This document shows, one piece after another, positions 1 to 11,300 of a DNA stretch of 37,528 nt. Under the pieces are notes generated by a model. That model did not search any database and was not told the DNA's origin. It saw only the letters and a list, made by a program, of their open reading frames with translations. Each line of letters opens with the position of its first letter. Position 1 is the stretch's first letter. Position numbers and translations under genes: made by a program. This stretch comes from Amoebophrya sp. A120 (Eukaryota > Sar > Dinophyceae > Syndiniales > Amoebophryaceae), in the NCBI GenBank assembly GCA_905178155.1, contig CAJINV010000004.1, positions 9,055,431 to 9,092,958 on the forward strand, given 5' to 3'.

Positions 1-146
1 CAATTCCCGGTTTGCAATTCCCGGTTTGCAATTCCCGGTTTGCAATTCTCGGTTTGCAATTCTCGGTTTGCAATTCTCGGTTTCCAATTCTCGGTTTCCG
101 GTTTCCGGTTTCCAATTCTCGGCTCTCGGTTTCCAATTCTCGGTTT
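1..146. repeat. 14-bp minisatellite
   Basis: A 14-bp unit of the form CAATTC(C/T)CGGTTTG is repeated head to tail about eight times. The later units degrade and are separated by short GGTTTCC runs. The array begins at the window edge, so its full size is unknown. It lies just upstream of the first gene and encodes nothing recognisable. Confidence 0.85.
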
Positions 147-294
147 TTTACGCCCTGGCCAAAGCTTAACTTGATAGTCCTTCTTTCTTGCGTGATAAAT
201 TTTCTTTCAGATTTTCGATCAGCTCCTCAAGGCTATTGATTCAAGGCAAGTTTCAACATTCTGCTAAGATCTCGCTCAGCGTTACCAAGAACCC

Positions 295-1937
295 ATGAAT
301 GTAAGAAAAAACTCTCGCAGCCGCAAAATCGACATCTACCGTGGCGACGACCCGTTTATCAAGGGCCGGGAACACCTTTGGATCGCGGAGAACCAGTCTC
401 ACGCTTTGGAGCACGAAACCACCAAGCGAAAAAAGAAGCTCCTGAACGGCAACAACTGGCAGCGGCACTGGGGGCGCGTGCCGTCGAAGACGCGACGGCC
501 GGCGCCCAGGTATTGTGAGGAAAAATCCTCCCTCCCCATATCGAAAAGGCGTGCTTTTCAAAATTTGCGATGCTGATTTGTGGCCACAAATCGAGTCCGT
601 CTTGATGCAAGAGAGCAAAGCCATGGCTTCCGCTGCAGTTCGCGGGCGATTTGTTATGCTGCTACGCTACTAGGGCAGACATCTGCTATCCTAGGCGCCT
701 ACCCAAGCCACCCCTTTCCGGGCTTTGTATCTGTCTGTAGTTCTCCACCGCAAGACAAATCCGATTTGTGTACACAAATCCTGCATCACAGATTTCCACC
801 TCGATATGGGGAGGGGGGATTTTTCCTGTTGATACCAGGCTCATCATGAACATGAAGTACACCGACGTCATCAACCTGACCATATGGATTGCGAAAATGT
901 CTGGGTCTGGAAGAGTGCAATTTGTCATGCTAAATCCGAATCATGCAAAAATCTGTGGTGCATGAGTGCCAAAAGCTGGCCACTTTCGACCAAGTTGGGA
1001 GGGAGTTTCTCATGCAGGAGAGGCATGAAAGGACCTCACAGACTCTGTCACGCTAGGTCCCGCACTCCAGACCGCAAGAGTCATGGAAGACCTGCGTGAC
1101 AAGTTCACACTCTTCCACACCCAGACAGTTTTGCTTTCCATAGACCAGAAAGGACACCAACATCTTTTTTCCGATGGGCACTGCGAAAAAACACGAGGAC
1201 TCCACGGACTCCCAAATGTTCGCTTCGGGAAAACGGTGCCATTCCCGCGAGGGCAGGGACCTCGGCGACGACACGAAGGGCGGCGCGAAAGTCCGGTCGC
1301 AGAGCGAGTTTGCGGTAGAATAGTGATTTGTTTCATTTTCAAGGGGGAAGGAATAATGATAATAGAAAAAAGATTGTATACTGTTACTGATTTATTTGTC
1401 AACATGCATGGAGGGTCAGGGTGGACCTCAACAACAATTCGCTCCTTTGACGTGTGCGTGCGTCTTCGCATAGGTGTCTCTTGATATTTTTGTACGGCTG
1501 TGAAACGAGCCCAAATTATGAAATCCATTACAACAATTCCAGGACGACTCGAAACTGGTTCCGTGGGACATTTCGCAGCCACGAGACTGGAACGACACGA
1601 AAAAGGACGTGATGCGTGCGACCGGGTCCACATACGTTTCCTCCGGGGTCGACAACTCCAACCGCACCACTCGGACGCCTATGCAAGAACGCAAAAGCTT
1701 CGCACGACAACTGTGCAAATTGCATTTAACAAATGTTTTTCGCTCAAACGAAAAGTTGTCATGCTGTGTCAGGCATCGTCATCAAAAGGGGTCCTACTCC
1801 TACCATGCACTGTGGCAATTTCGTTTTCGGTTTGTTACACAACAAGTTGTGCGATGCTTTTGCCCAGGATGACGGAGTTTCGGGAGACGCAGTCCGACTT
1901 TTCAAAGTCCATGTCCAACTTTCGGAAAACAATGTAG
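295..1937 (+). CDS. Gene 1: small basic protein of unknown function, 5 exons
   Basis: Exons are 295-510, 840-882, 1148-1314, 1543-1712 and 1868-1937, giving 221 codons before TAG. The first two gaps are introners; removing each with one flanking repeat keeps the frame. The last two gaps are ordinary introns: GT at 1315 to AG at 1542, and GT at 1713 to AG at 1867. The second ordinary intron is the least certain. The protein is rich in Lys, Arg and Asn and has no transmembrane segment. It holds the stretch DPFIKGREHLW near residue 19 and LVPWDISQPRDWND in exon 4. No family was recognised. An in-frame stop lies at 265-267. The ATG at 295 is the first start, but an upstream exon joined at an AG near 268 or 279 is possible. 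Confidence 0.55.
511..834. mobile_element. Introner, family E
   Basis: Inverted arms: GGAAAAATCCTCCCTCCCCA on the left and its complement before GATA on the right. The 5-bp repeat CCAGG lies directly before the element and again at 835-839. Excision joins an Arg codon to CTC ATC ATG in frame. Confidence 0.85.
883..1142. mobile_element. Introner, family A
   Basis: The left arm carries GTCTGGGTCTGGAAG; the right arm carries the slightly decayed complement, CTTCCACACCCAGAC. Ends are TATG and CATA. The direct repeat GACCA is at 878-882 and 1143-1147. Removal joins ACC A to GA AAG in frame. Confidence 0.85.
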
Positions 1938-3184
1938 AAGCTGTGAAAGAGATCGAGGGGCTTTCATTCTTCTTTCTGCCCAGAAGTCACTTATTTTCGG
2001 AGCTTGTTTTGCATGTATTCTGTTTCTGTTTAGCATAAGCATTTTTGTCGGGCTCGGGGGGAGCTATTTCAACCTTGTATCAAATTTGACCTGTTTAAGA
2101 TCTCAATTTTATGTATCCTATCTTCATCAACGTTTCTAGTTTCTCTCAGCACCAGCTTACACATACAATAAATTTTCACAGATGATTCAATAACAAGTTT
2201 TCGCAAATTTTTTTCGCAGGTTTATACCATTTCCATTTGTTTGCCACTTTACTACCAGGGATGCGGAGAAACTACTACAGTAGGTTTCAACTGTATCCAT
2301 TCCGTGTTTATGGTTGATTACGCAAGAAACACGACAGATTTATTTCAAAGAAACTAAAAACGACATTCTGTTCAGATTTTTGGGCGAGGAAAAGAGAAAT
2401 CCCTTTCTCCTGTACACAACAAGAACATTTCTTTGCGGCCGGGTCGCACGCTCGTTGTATACCTCCAGACCGACGCTCCTGTACACTAGGCTTGTCTACT
2501 TGTAGACGAGGGTTCATTGGGTTTCCTAACGTGCACAAATTTTTGAGAAGAGCAGCCCGCTGCAAAAAGTTCCATCAGCACACTGTCTTTCTTTTGGTGA
2601 CGGGCGACGGATTGGCCGCAACAGTTCCGGTCTACTGTCGTTACGGTGTTCGTTTTTGTGTTGTCAACAGTATGTTGGAAATGGTCTAGTAGATGTTGAA
2701 AATTGTAGTTTCGATCACAACATCGACCTCCTGCAGGCAGAAATTCAAAAATGCCAGCGCTTGTGCGGCTCCAAGATGTCAAACGCAATTTTCTGAACTT
2801 TTCTGGTGGCGGCAGTGCTAGTAGTGCCGTTTGTGCCTGAGATGAAACAAGAATTTTGAACAACTTCTACTTTTTATATTGTTTTATTTCACAGACACAG
2901 GGTGGACGTTGTGTGCGGATATGGATTTAGTAAAATTTTTAGTGTGGTCGCTGTCTAGTCTGGTAAAAGTTAAGATTTGGATCGTGTGCCGGGAAGAAAT
3001 TTCGTGCAGTGTGTCCGAAGTGCACACCTACACGACAAACTACTTTAGACGAAACTGCTGTGTACTACTACTACTAAAGCTAAAGTAAGTATGCAGTAGA
3101 AGGATTTTTGTCGTCTCAACGACCTCTCCATCATGTCGTGACACTGTAGGGATCCAGTAATAGGTTTTTACAGCAGGGATCAGC
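1938..3184. other. Intergenic region, no gene recognised
   Basis: About 1.25 kb of mixed, rather AT-rich sequence between two plus-strand genes. Open frames on both strands are short and show no domain or introner arms. A pyrimidine-rich TTTTTACAG ends at 3173, 11 bases before the next ATG. It could serve as a spliced-leader acceptor if this is a dinoflagellate; that is inference only. Confidence 0.5.
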
Positions 3185-6100
3185 ATGGCCATGCCGATGT
3201 CTACCACTTCCAGACACTGCAGCATGGCGGGGTCGTTCTCAGTGCAAGAACGTGTGGGGAGGACCTCGAGTGCTTTTTCAACATCCCTTCTGGCGACATC
3301 ACAACTGCTACTCTTCGCTTTCTCTCTCTACAGCCTCATCCCCAGCACGAGCGATGTCCTCGTTGCCGCCCTGTCCTCCGAGGAGTTGCAAAACGTCGCC
3401 TGCGACCTGCAGAGCTTCATCGTCGAGGAGCCCGCGACGAAAGCACACCTACTGGAAGTGCTCTCCCAATGGGACGCGCACGCGGAAATGCAAGTGTTGG
3501 TCTTCAACGGCCACTTTGCCACGGGGAAGACGTACATCAGCAACATACTCGCGAAAGCGTTGGAGAACATCGACGTCGGTGGCGGAAATGTCGACCTGGA
3601 AACAAAATTCGGGGCCGGCGGTGCGACGCTGGACAGTAGCTCCAGCGGGGGAGCTGGAGGGGCAAACGACGGCGCGGACCACCTGAACGGCAGGGGAGCA
3701 ACATCTTCAGGGGCCTCTAGCAAAACTTCCAGCAATGGAGATCATAGTGGAAATAAAGCAGCTGCTACACCCACGAACATCATGTCCACCACGGCGCAGA
3801 CCGCCTCGACGTCCTCCTCTCACGTTGCGATTTTCGTGACCGAGGACAGTTTTATCTCCTCCGAGCAGTTTTATCTGAAAATCGATGACATTCTGAACAC
3901 GGGCGCCGGGGATCGCATGAAGATCATCGTGTTTGACGACCTTCCCTGTTGGCGGGAGACGGAAAGGATAACTCGCGTGTTGACCAGGTGCATGCAGTTC
4001 AGCAACAAGTGCCGGGGCACACTGTTCGTGATCACCAGCAACGACGGCTGGTGTGCGGACGACTACTGCAACCGAAATAGCGATCTAGATAGGCAATTTG
4101 ACGACCTGACAGAGACTTTCACCGGAAATCTGAAGCAACTGTTAACTTCTAGCAGTAGTGGTGGATCTGCAAGAGTAGACCACGGGGAGGCCACATCGAC
4201 ACAACACGCTGCGTCGGTCGCCACGACACGCACCCAAGATCTAGTGCGCACAAGGTGTCGTGACGTACCGCAAATGCCGGAGAGGTTGCGGAAGCTGTTC
4301 GCTTCAGCGAAGAGAGGAACAAACTCTGATAAATCATCTTCCACCGGCGACATTTCTGAAATGCAACTTTTTGCCGCCACGGAGAGCTTGCAGTCCTGCG
4401 CGCTCCCGGGAATTTCGTTATCCCGGGAAGAGTGTGAATACCGGGGATGCTGCTGTGTAAACGAGGATATCGAATGCAAATCTGTCTGGGTCTGGAAGGA
4501 TGCGAACTTGTGATGCGCATTTCACATGACTCAAAAATCTGTCATGCATGGAAGCCAAAAGCTGCAGTGCACATTTCTGGCCACCGAAAGAAGGGCCTTG
4601 CCATGCGGGTTACGCATTAAGAGACCTTCTGAAAACCTGTGATGCTGGGGCGTGCATGGTAGCCCTTCTGGGTCATGCCAAAGCTGCATCACAAACCTCT
4701 GCATCCTTGCAGACCCAGACATTTTTACTCTTGATAGAGGAGCTTGACCAGGACCACCTTCACGGAGCTGGTTCATCAGGCACGGATGCCGATTCTACAG
4801 GCAGTGCCAGCAGTGTCAAAAATGGTAAAAACAATATGAAAAACAACAGACATCACTCTCAACAGCAGATCGACGCTATCCCACAGAAAAAAGCTGGCAG
4901 GGCATTTTTGTAATGCGAAAATAAATACACAGAAAAGTCTGTCATGGGCGGCCTCATAGCATGCTGTTTAGGATACGCAATACAGATTTTTCTCTGTATT
5001 TATTTTTGCATTACAAATGTGACCTGCCAGCTTTTTTCTGTGGGATAGAGGCCAACCGGTGCGACTTTTGCGGGTTGGAAAAATCCTCGGAGGTGACCCA
5101 GGCCCACCTCCGAACCGCCTCCGCAGCCCGGTCCGGTCGCTACATTGCGAAGGGCTTGTCGGAGTTCCCCCACTTCGTTGTGCTCGGCGCGAATGGGATG
5201 ATTTTTCAGCAGGAAGCGTGGGACCACTGGGGCAAACTCGCGGAGCGGATGCTGATCCAGAGCTTTCTCGAGGACGATTTGCCGCGGTTGCTTTCCTCCC
5301 AAATGGACCACGCGAAACGGAACTACAACTTGAATCTCGAAATTTTGGTCAACTGGGACGTGGACTACCCCCGGGAATTCGCGAAGGCGGGCATCGAGGA
5401 GGTGGTCGCGGGCGAGGCGCCGCGGAATTTGCGAACCAGCATCAAGAAGCTCGTCCGCGGCGACGTCAAGTCCCAGTGCCTCGGTGGGGTGTGCTTTTTA
5501 CTGAAAACGAAGATCCAACAACTGCTGATGCGGCAGGAGCAGCTGTACGCAGCGAAAAAGGAGAAGAACGGAGGTTCAACTGTATCCTATGTAAAAACGC
5601 GCCCACACCATAGTCAAGATGGGGAATCGGCTAGACAAATCCACAAGTTTTGGCTGTTTTGCATGACAAATTTGGATTCGTGGTGTAGTGCTGTTTGAGC
5701 TAGCTCAGCAGCATCACAGATCTAGCATACCATTCTGATTGGAGCATGACAAATCGCAAAACACGATTGGAAAATGCTTCTCATGGGGCTCCGCATCAGA
5801 AACATTTTTAGCATGCAGATTTGCATTACAACTATGGGGTGGGGGCGTTGTTAAATAGGATAACCTGTCTCCGCCCCCCGCCGCGCCGCGAAGTCCGCCT
5901 GGAACACGCTGTCGGGCACGCCGACCGGGGAGAAAATTGCCCTGGCGGTCTTTCTATGCACTGCAAAAATGTCTGGGTCTGGAAGGATGGAACTTGTAAT
6001 GCTAATTCTGGATTGTGCAAAAATCTGTGTTGCATGAATGCCAAAAGTTGTCCACTTTTGACCAAGTTGAGAGGAAGTGTCTCATGCAGGATAGGCATGA

Positions 6101-7681
6101 TAGGAGTCTCACAGAATCTGTCATGCTAGGGCCTGCATTCCAGACGATATAGTTCATGCACAATCTGCATGACGAGTCTCACAATCTTCCAGACCCAGAC
6201 ATTTTTGCATTTGATACTTTCTCGCGCCGACGGAAACCAACCCGGCGCAGGTGGCGGCGCTGTCGCTCCGGGCGGAGGTCAAGTCGGACACGATGGAGAA
6301 CAAACACGTGGTGGACGTGCAGAAATTCGTCGGGGACGGCTTGGGTTTTCACCTCAGACAGCTGTTTCACTGGGGCTTCGCGGATTTAATAACACTGCTC
6401 GTGAGGAAAAGAAGACCGGAGGTCGCGCTGAACGTGTTGGCGGGCGGTGGAACTACATCAGACGGTTCGTCATCATCATCCTCTTCCGTTGTTGATCCTG
6501 GTACCAATGGTGTAGTACCTCCGGAGCAAGGAACAGCCGCCAACTTTCGACCCACTTCGCTGCCCCAGATGCTGAAGCACGACGGCAAGCTGCTCCGGGA
6601 GCAAATTGAGGAGATCGAAAAAAGCTGGACTTCGGACTGTCCACACCTCCGGTTGTACGACGTGAAGGTGATGCTCCCAACGAGTCTGCCCGCGGAGTGC
6701 TCGGCGGACGAACGAACTGCTAGTGGGTCAAGATATGCATTGCAAATTTGTCTGGGTCTGGAAAGAATGGGATTTGTGATGCTAACTGACGACGATAGAA
6801 AAAGCTGTATTGCGTGAGCAGCAAAAGGCGTTAAATTTTTGCCACCCGGAGAGGGTATTAGTTTCTCATGCGGAATAGGCATTAGCAAGGCTTTGCAAGA
6901 ACTGTGATGCTAAAGCATGCATTACAGGCATCGCGGGTCATGTACAATTGTGCATGACAAACTCCTCGAATCTTGCAGACCCAGACATATTTGCACTCGA
7001 TACAAGAATAAATTCGGCAATGAATGAGCAGTACCGGATTCTCTCCCCGCAGTGTCACTTCGGGAACAAGGACGAGCATTTTTGCGGGCAAAACTATGCA
7101 TTGCAAAAGTATCCTCCTAGTATAAATCGCAATACAAATTTTTCCAGAAGGAAAAATGGAATTTTTAATGCTGATTTCGCTAAGCAACAAGAATTGTCAT
7201 GCATGATTGCAATTAGTACTACGAGTGCGGTACTTTTGCACAGGATAAAAACCACGGGACGACAATTAAGCGGAACCCCTTCTACGGCTCCATTCTGGTG
7301 CAGTTTCGCGGGCACCCGATTTGGAAGGTGCACAAATGGTTGACGAGGTCGGAGCGGGAACGGGACTGCGACAACTACGTCGCGGACAAATGGATCTACG
7401 TGAAGCAGGTCCTGGTCGTCCCGGAATGGCGACACACCATGTCCGCTGCGGTTGGGGACGAAGTGTCGGCAGGAGCTTCGTCGCAGCAGCACGCCGTCAA
7501 AGCGCCGGAGATCGCGTCGGAAAGTAAGCTCGGGTGTTTGAAGGAAAGGGGTCCTCGTGGGCACGATCAGGGGGGAATGGGAGGTGGTAGTGGTGCTGGT
7601 GGTGGATCAATGCACGGTACTCCCGCATCTTCAGAAAGTAAATCTTCATCTCACACTGGAGGTGCAAGAACAGAACTTTAG
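3185..7681 (+). CDS. Gene 2: AAA+ ATPase, Clp/torsin-like, 7 exons
   Basis: Exons are 3185-4467, 4742-4876, 5053-5582, 5868-5954, 6222-6733, 7008-7094 and 7253-7681 (1020 codons plus TAG). All six introns are introners. The start is the first ATG after an in-frame stop at 3161. Residues about 33-52 are hydrophobic and could be a signal anchor, placing the protein in a membrane system. Walker A is GHFATGKT (109-116), Walker B is KIIVFDDL (246-253) and a sensor-1-like FVITSN is at 281-286. A Ser/Gly/Ala-rich insert separates the two Walker motifs. Exon 3 holds APRNLRTSIKKLV, which resembles the sensor-2 helix of Clp/HSP100 proteins. Torsins share this overall plan (ER-luminal, ATP-dependent remodelling), but no torsin-specific motif was confirmed. 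The C-terminus ends in a Gly/Ser-rich tail. AAA+ is well supported; the subfamily is not. Confidence 0.7.
4468..4736. mobile_element. Introner, family A
   Basis: Arms GTCTGGGTCTGGAAG and its partly decayed complement at the right. Ends TATC and GATA. Direct repeat GAGGA at 4463-4467 and 4737-4741. Removal gives GAG GAG CTT GAC in frame. Confidence 0.85.
4877..5047. mobile_element. Introner, family G (long hairpin)
   Basis: The arms start CCCACAGAAAAAAGCTGGCA, and pairing continues for about 65 nt per arm with few mismatches, so nearly the whole 171-bp element is one hairpin. Ends TATC and GATA. Flanks are GACGC and GAGGC (4 of 5). It is the only copy of this family in the window. Excision gives GAC GCC AAC in frame. 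Confidence 0.85.
5583..5862. mobile_element. Introner, family C variant
   Basis: The left arm is GTAAAAACGCGCCCACACCA; the right arm is a looser complement, TGGGGTGGGGGCGTTG. Ends TATC and GATA. Flanks AACTG and ACCTG (4 of 5). Removal joins ACT G to TC TCC in the frame that stays open through the next exon. Confidence 0.8.
5955..6216. mobile_element. Introner, family A
   Basis: Good family A arms at both ends, ends TATG and GATA, and an exact repeat CTTTC at 5950-5954 and 6217-6221. Excision joins TTT C to TC GCG in frame. Several TGT(C/G)ATGC motifs lie inside. Confidence 0.87.
6734..7002. mobile_element. Introner, family A
   Basis: Family A arms, the right one with CTTGCAGACCCAGACATATT. 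Exact repeat CAAGA at 6729-6733 and 7003-7007. Removal joins TCA AGA to ATA AAT in frame. Confidence 0.86.
7095..7247. mobile_element. Introner, family B
   Basis: Arms GCAAAAGTATC on the left and GGTACTTTTGCACAGGATA on the right. Exact repeat AAAAC at 7090-7094 and 7248-7252. Removal gives CAA AAC CAC GGG. Cutting only at the TAT ends and keeping the T would create a stop here, which supports removing one repeat copy. Confidence 0.87.
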
Positions 7682-8331
7682 GAACCAGCACGAGCTGATG
7701 TCGATGTCCACAACATCATCCTGATTTGATTTTGCAATGAAGCGACAGAATGTGACAAAGCAAATTTTTCAACGAAAAAACAGAAACATCGAATGGCATA
7801 GCTGAGCTTGTGCTTTTCTACATTCGGTCATGGCCAATGGTTGTGGACTTGAAATATGGGAATTAATATTAAAGTTCCCGAATTTGGAACGCTTTCGTAA
7901 ACGCAGTTTCTCCACTGCGGCTTCGTATGTATCGTGCTTTCTAATTATGATCTGATGTGTCCAGTATGCTGGATTTTGAGAGCTGCATGAGAGTCGTTTC
8001 GGTCTTGCTAGCACATCCATAGAGCTGCAAGCACTTGTACTTAACTCGTTAAGCGAGCAGGAGTGAAGATGCCGTGATTGTCGAAAGCAATTCGTATGTG
8101 TCGTAGTCGCTTCCTTCCTTGTCGTTTTGCTGCTGCATGGGATAAGTACTCGACGCTCGTACGTTCGATAACAGTGTGAGTCTTCTACTTCTTTTTCATC
8201 GGAAGTTCCGAAGATCGCGACCGTTATGGCTCGGTCCTTGCTTTTGTTTGAGGCTTCAAGTTCAACATTAGAAAGCATAAAGCGAATCTTGTTGGTCTTC
8301 TTGATGCAGCTTCTAAAAATATTTCAAAGAA
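7682..8331. other. Intergenic region, no gene recognised
   Basis: 650 bp between genes 2 and 3. A minus-strand open frame (7769-8278) crosses most of it but shows no domain. A pyrimidine-rich segment ending TTGATGCAG at 8309, 22 bases before the next ATG, is a possible acceptor site. Confidence 0.45.
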
Positions 8332-11300
8332 ATGATCGTCTCCAAACACCACACACCCGCTGACGTGCGGCGCATTTTGTTCCAGGAAACGCCGGAATTG
8401 CGCACGCAACCACGGGAATTTTTCAACATCACCGGGAAAGCTTTTCTCCGCATTCGGGAGGAAAAGGACATCGGTTTCGTCTTCGGCCAGACCATCGAAG
8501 ACTCCTTGCCGCACCACGAAACAGTATGAGCTGCAAAAGTATCGTACTAGTAGTAATTGCAGTACAAATTAGCTCAGCATCACAAATGGAATTTGTCATG
8601 CTGTTTTACCTTGGGATGGAGATTTGTAATGCATGATCGGGATTACTTTTGCACAGGATAAACAGAAGACATCGACGACATCAAGTACCGCCTACTCCTC
8701 CTCTCTTCCCGGTCCCGACGCCAAGCACTCCGGTCGCAGCTAGAGGGCTCCGGGCTGGCCGAAGCGTTTGAAAAGGCGAGCTTGATTGCGGGGGGATCTG
8801 GGATCATGCCGTTGTTTTCCTCGCCGCCAGTGGCCGGGACGAAGAACATTGAACAGGAACATCTTCAAGACTTGAACACAGAAGATGATGACACCCCAAG
8901 AAAAGACGATGCTGCGCAAGGGCGACAGCAGGCCGAAGATGAAGTGGACTCGGTACAAGATAGCGGCGCGACACAAGTTGACAAAATGATAAATTCCGCT
9001 GCGGTGAAGAAAAAGAGCCGGCTGTCTCTGATGAAGCGCGGTCGGGCAAGTGGCATCGGAGTGAGCGGTTTGGAGCAGTACTACAACAGCAGTAGTTCAT
9101 CACCTGGCGTACTTTTGGTCGGCAACAGCCCAGCCTCGAGCTCCACGTCGCCCGTGATGAACAAGAAAATGATGGTGAAAACAAGCGCGCGAAGCTCGGT
9201 TTCTAGTGCAGGCGCGACGTCAACCCGGAGGCCGCTAGCAGGATCTACTTCAGACGCCGGGCACTACCAGGGCACGAAGTTTTTGTACTTTCCGGAAAAG
9301 CGGCGCGCGTCTGGAACTACAACTGGTCCTCGCGCATCGAGGAAGAGCGGGACGACCACGACTCCAGTAGCTGCCACAAAGAACACGAGAAACTCCGCAC
9401 GGTCTTCCCAAGTGACCGGAATGAATCGTCCGAACGGCCGCGGCGCTCCGAAGGCGAAAGCTCAGCGGCCACTGACACTCGCGGAGAAGCAGCGGCAGCT
9501 GGCTCGGGAGGAGGCAGTGAGGGTGAAAATGATGGGCACCATGCTTGGCGGGCTGCGGGGCGCGGAACTTCTAGGGAACGCTGACAATCCTGCTCTACGG
9601 TATGATGTTGACCAAGACAACGAAGTGAGTGACAGGACCGGCCCTCCGGGGTCAACATCTCCTCCAGGAAACAACAACAACAAAAACACCACTCAGCGCC
9701 AGCGCCGCACTATTACCCGCGAGGAAAAGGAGGAGCAACTACGGCAGAGCAACCTGGTCAAAAATACGAACAAGTTCTCCGACGGGCTCGCAGGCACGAG
9801 TTTGGAGTTCAATACGAGTTATAATCGCGAAGTAGATGTTGGAGCCGCTGCTGCAAGGTCGAGGAGTCAGGCTTTCACGACGTCGTCAAAAGGACCAGCA
9901 AACCAGCTGAAGTCTCAATTGGCGAAGCACATTCACGTTGCGTCTCTACCAGATTTTAAAGTGTACTTCTGCCACGAGTGCGTGATGAAACACGACGACG
10001 CGAAGTTGCGAAACGTGCTGGAGAGGGCGTTTCATCAAGGAAAGGTAGATGTTTTTTTTTAGGTAGAAATTCTGTGATGCTGTAAATCTTTGAGAGGTGC
10101 TTTTTCTTTTTGTCATGCCCATGAGTGCAATCGCGCTTGAGATTGTCAGGAATATAAAGCAAGTCATCAAAAAATCAGATTGATTTGCAAACCGATGCCG
10201 CGTGCAACCAGGACTGCATTCAGTGCCGCAAGCTTCTGAACACGAAAGCGGTCGTCGACTCCGTCTTTCCATCGGAGTTGAAGGACTGCCTCACGTCGGC
10301 AGACGCTTTCAACGAGTGGATCCGGCAAAACCGGAACAAAGCCAGCTCCTCCCACACGGGGAACCTGCTCGGCCCCGATGTCTACACCGCCTCGGCGTTT
10401 TTGCAGCACCACAGGAAGTCCGCGCGGTTGGGGGACAAACTTCTCGGCGGGTGGCGACACCGGGAGGACACGTTGCAACTGACCACCGCGACGGGGAACG
10501 ATGGGCAGCCGGTGTCCGTCGTGATGAGCACGCACGACCGAGAGTTCAGCACCGGGCACGGAAACAACCCGAACAACACCGCCGGCGCGATGCACGCCAC
10601 CGGGGCAGCCCGGTCCAACGTGACCACCCGGTATCACCCGCATTTGTCGGTGCAGCGGTCGGCGGCGGAAGCCTACGACATGGCCAAAGCAGTGTTGGCG
10701 AACGACGAGCCGTACTTTGGCGAAGGTGAGAACGAAAGGGGGGTGTTTGATCAGCAGCAAGGGCAAGGGGCGGTCGTACTAGGGGCAAGAACTGCAGCTG
10801 CCGGAGGTGATGCATCTGGACCTACACATCAACAAGCAGAGCGCGTGTACCTCTTGAACCTGAACCCGCAGACCTGGGTTTCCCGCGCACCGGACTTTTT
10901 GGTAGAAATACTCGCCAAGGACAAGAAGCTCGGGCAGGGAAAATACCTCCCGAACGTGACCCACTTGAAAACGGCGGGCAGGACGCCGGAGGAGGTGCAC
11001 ATGTGCAACTTCCGGGTCGCGGAGAAGACGGTGAACGAGGTGGAACTTCTGTGCTCTGTATGAGAGTGACTCCCCCTCCCCCGGATTTGTCATGCAAAAC
11101 CCCAAATGCAAGAGCTTACCTTTGGCACTGTTTGCATGACAGATTCCGGAAGCCCAAACAGTACTACACTAGGCGCATGAATTTGTCATGCACAAGCTCC
11201 GCGTGTGCTGGTGTTTGTATTGCTGTCCATGCAATACAAATGAGGGGGAGGGGGGGTTGTGCACTCTCATACTCTGCGCAGATGTTCGACAGAGCGTCCA

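Noticed and set aside
1010-1633. 207-codon minus-strand open frame
   Set aside because: It runs through an introner, two exons and an intron of gene 1 on the other strand, with no domain. The plus-strand exons are supported by repeat-based frame restoration.
3185-7681. Reading the interrupted frames as a frameshifted pseudogene
   Set aside because: All six breaks coincide with inverted-repeat elements flanked by duplications, and precise removal restores the frame each time.
7769-8278. 169-codon minus-strand open frame between genes 2 and 3
   Set aside because: Composition and sequence show no family features, and it has no introners or recognisable splice sites. A chance frame is likely, though a real gene cannot be fully excluded.
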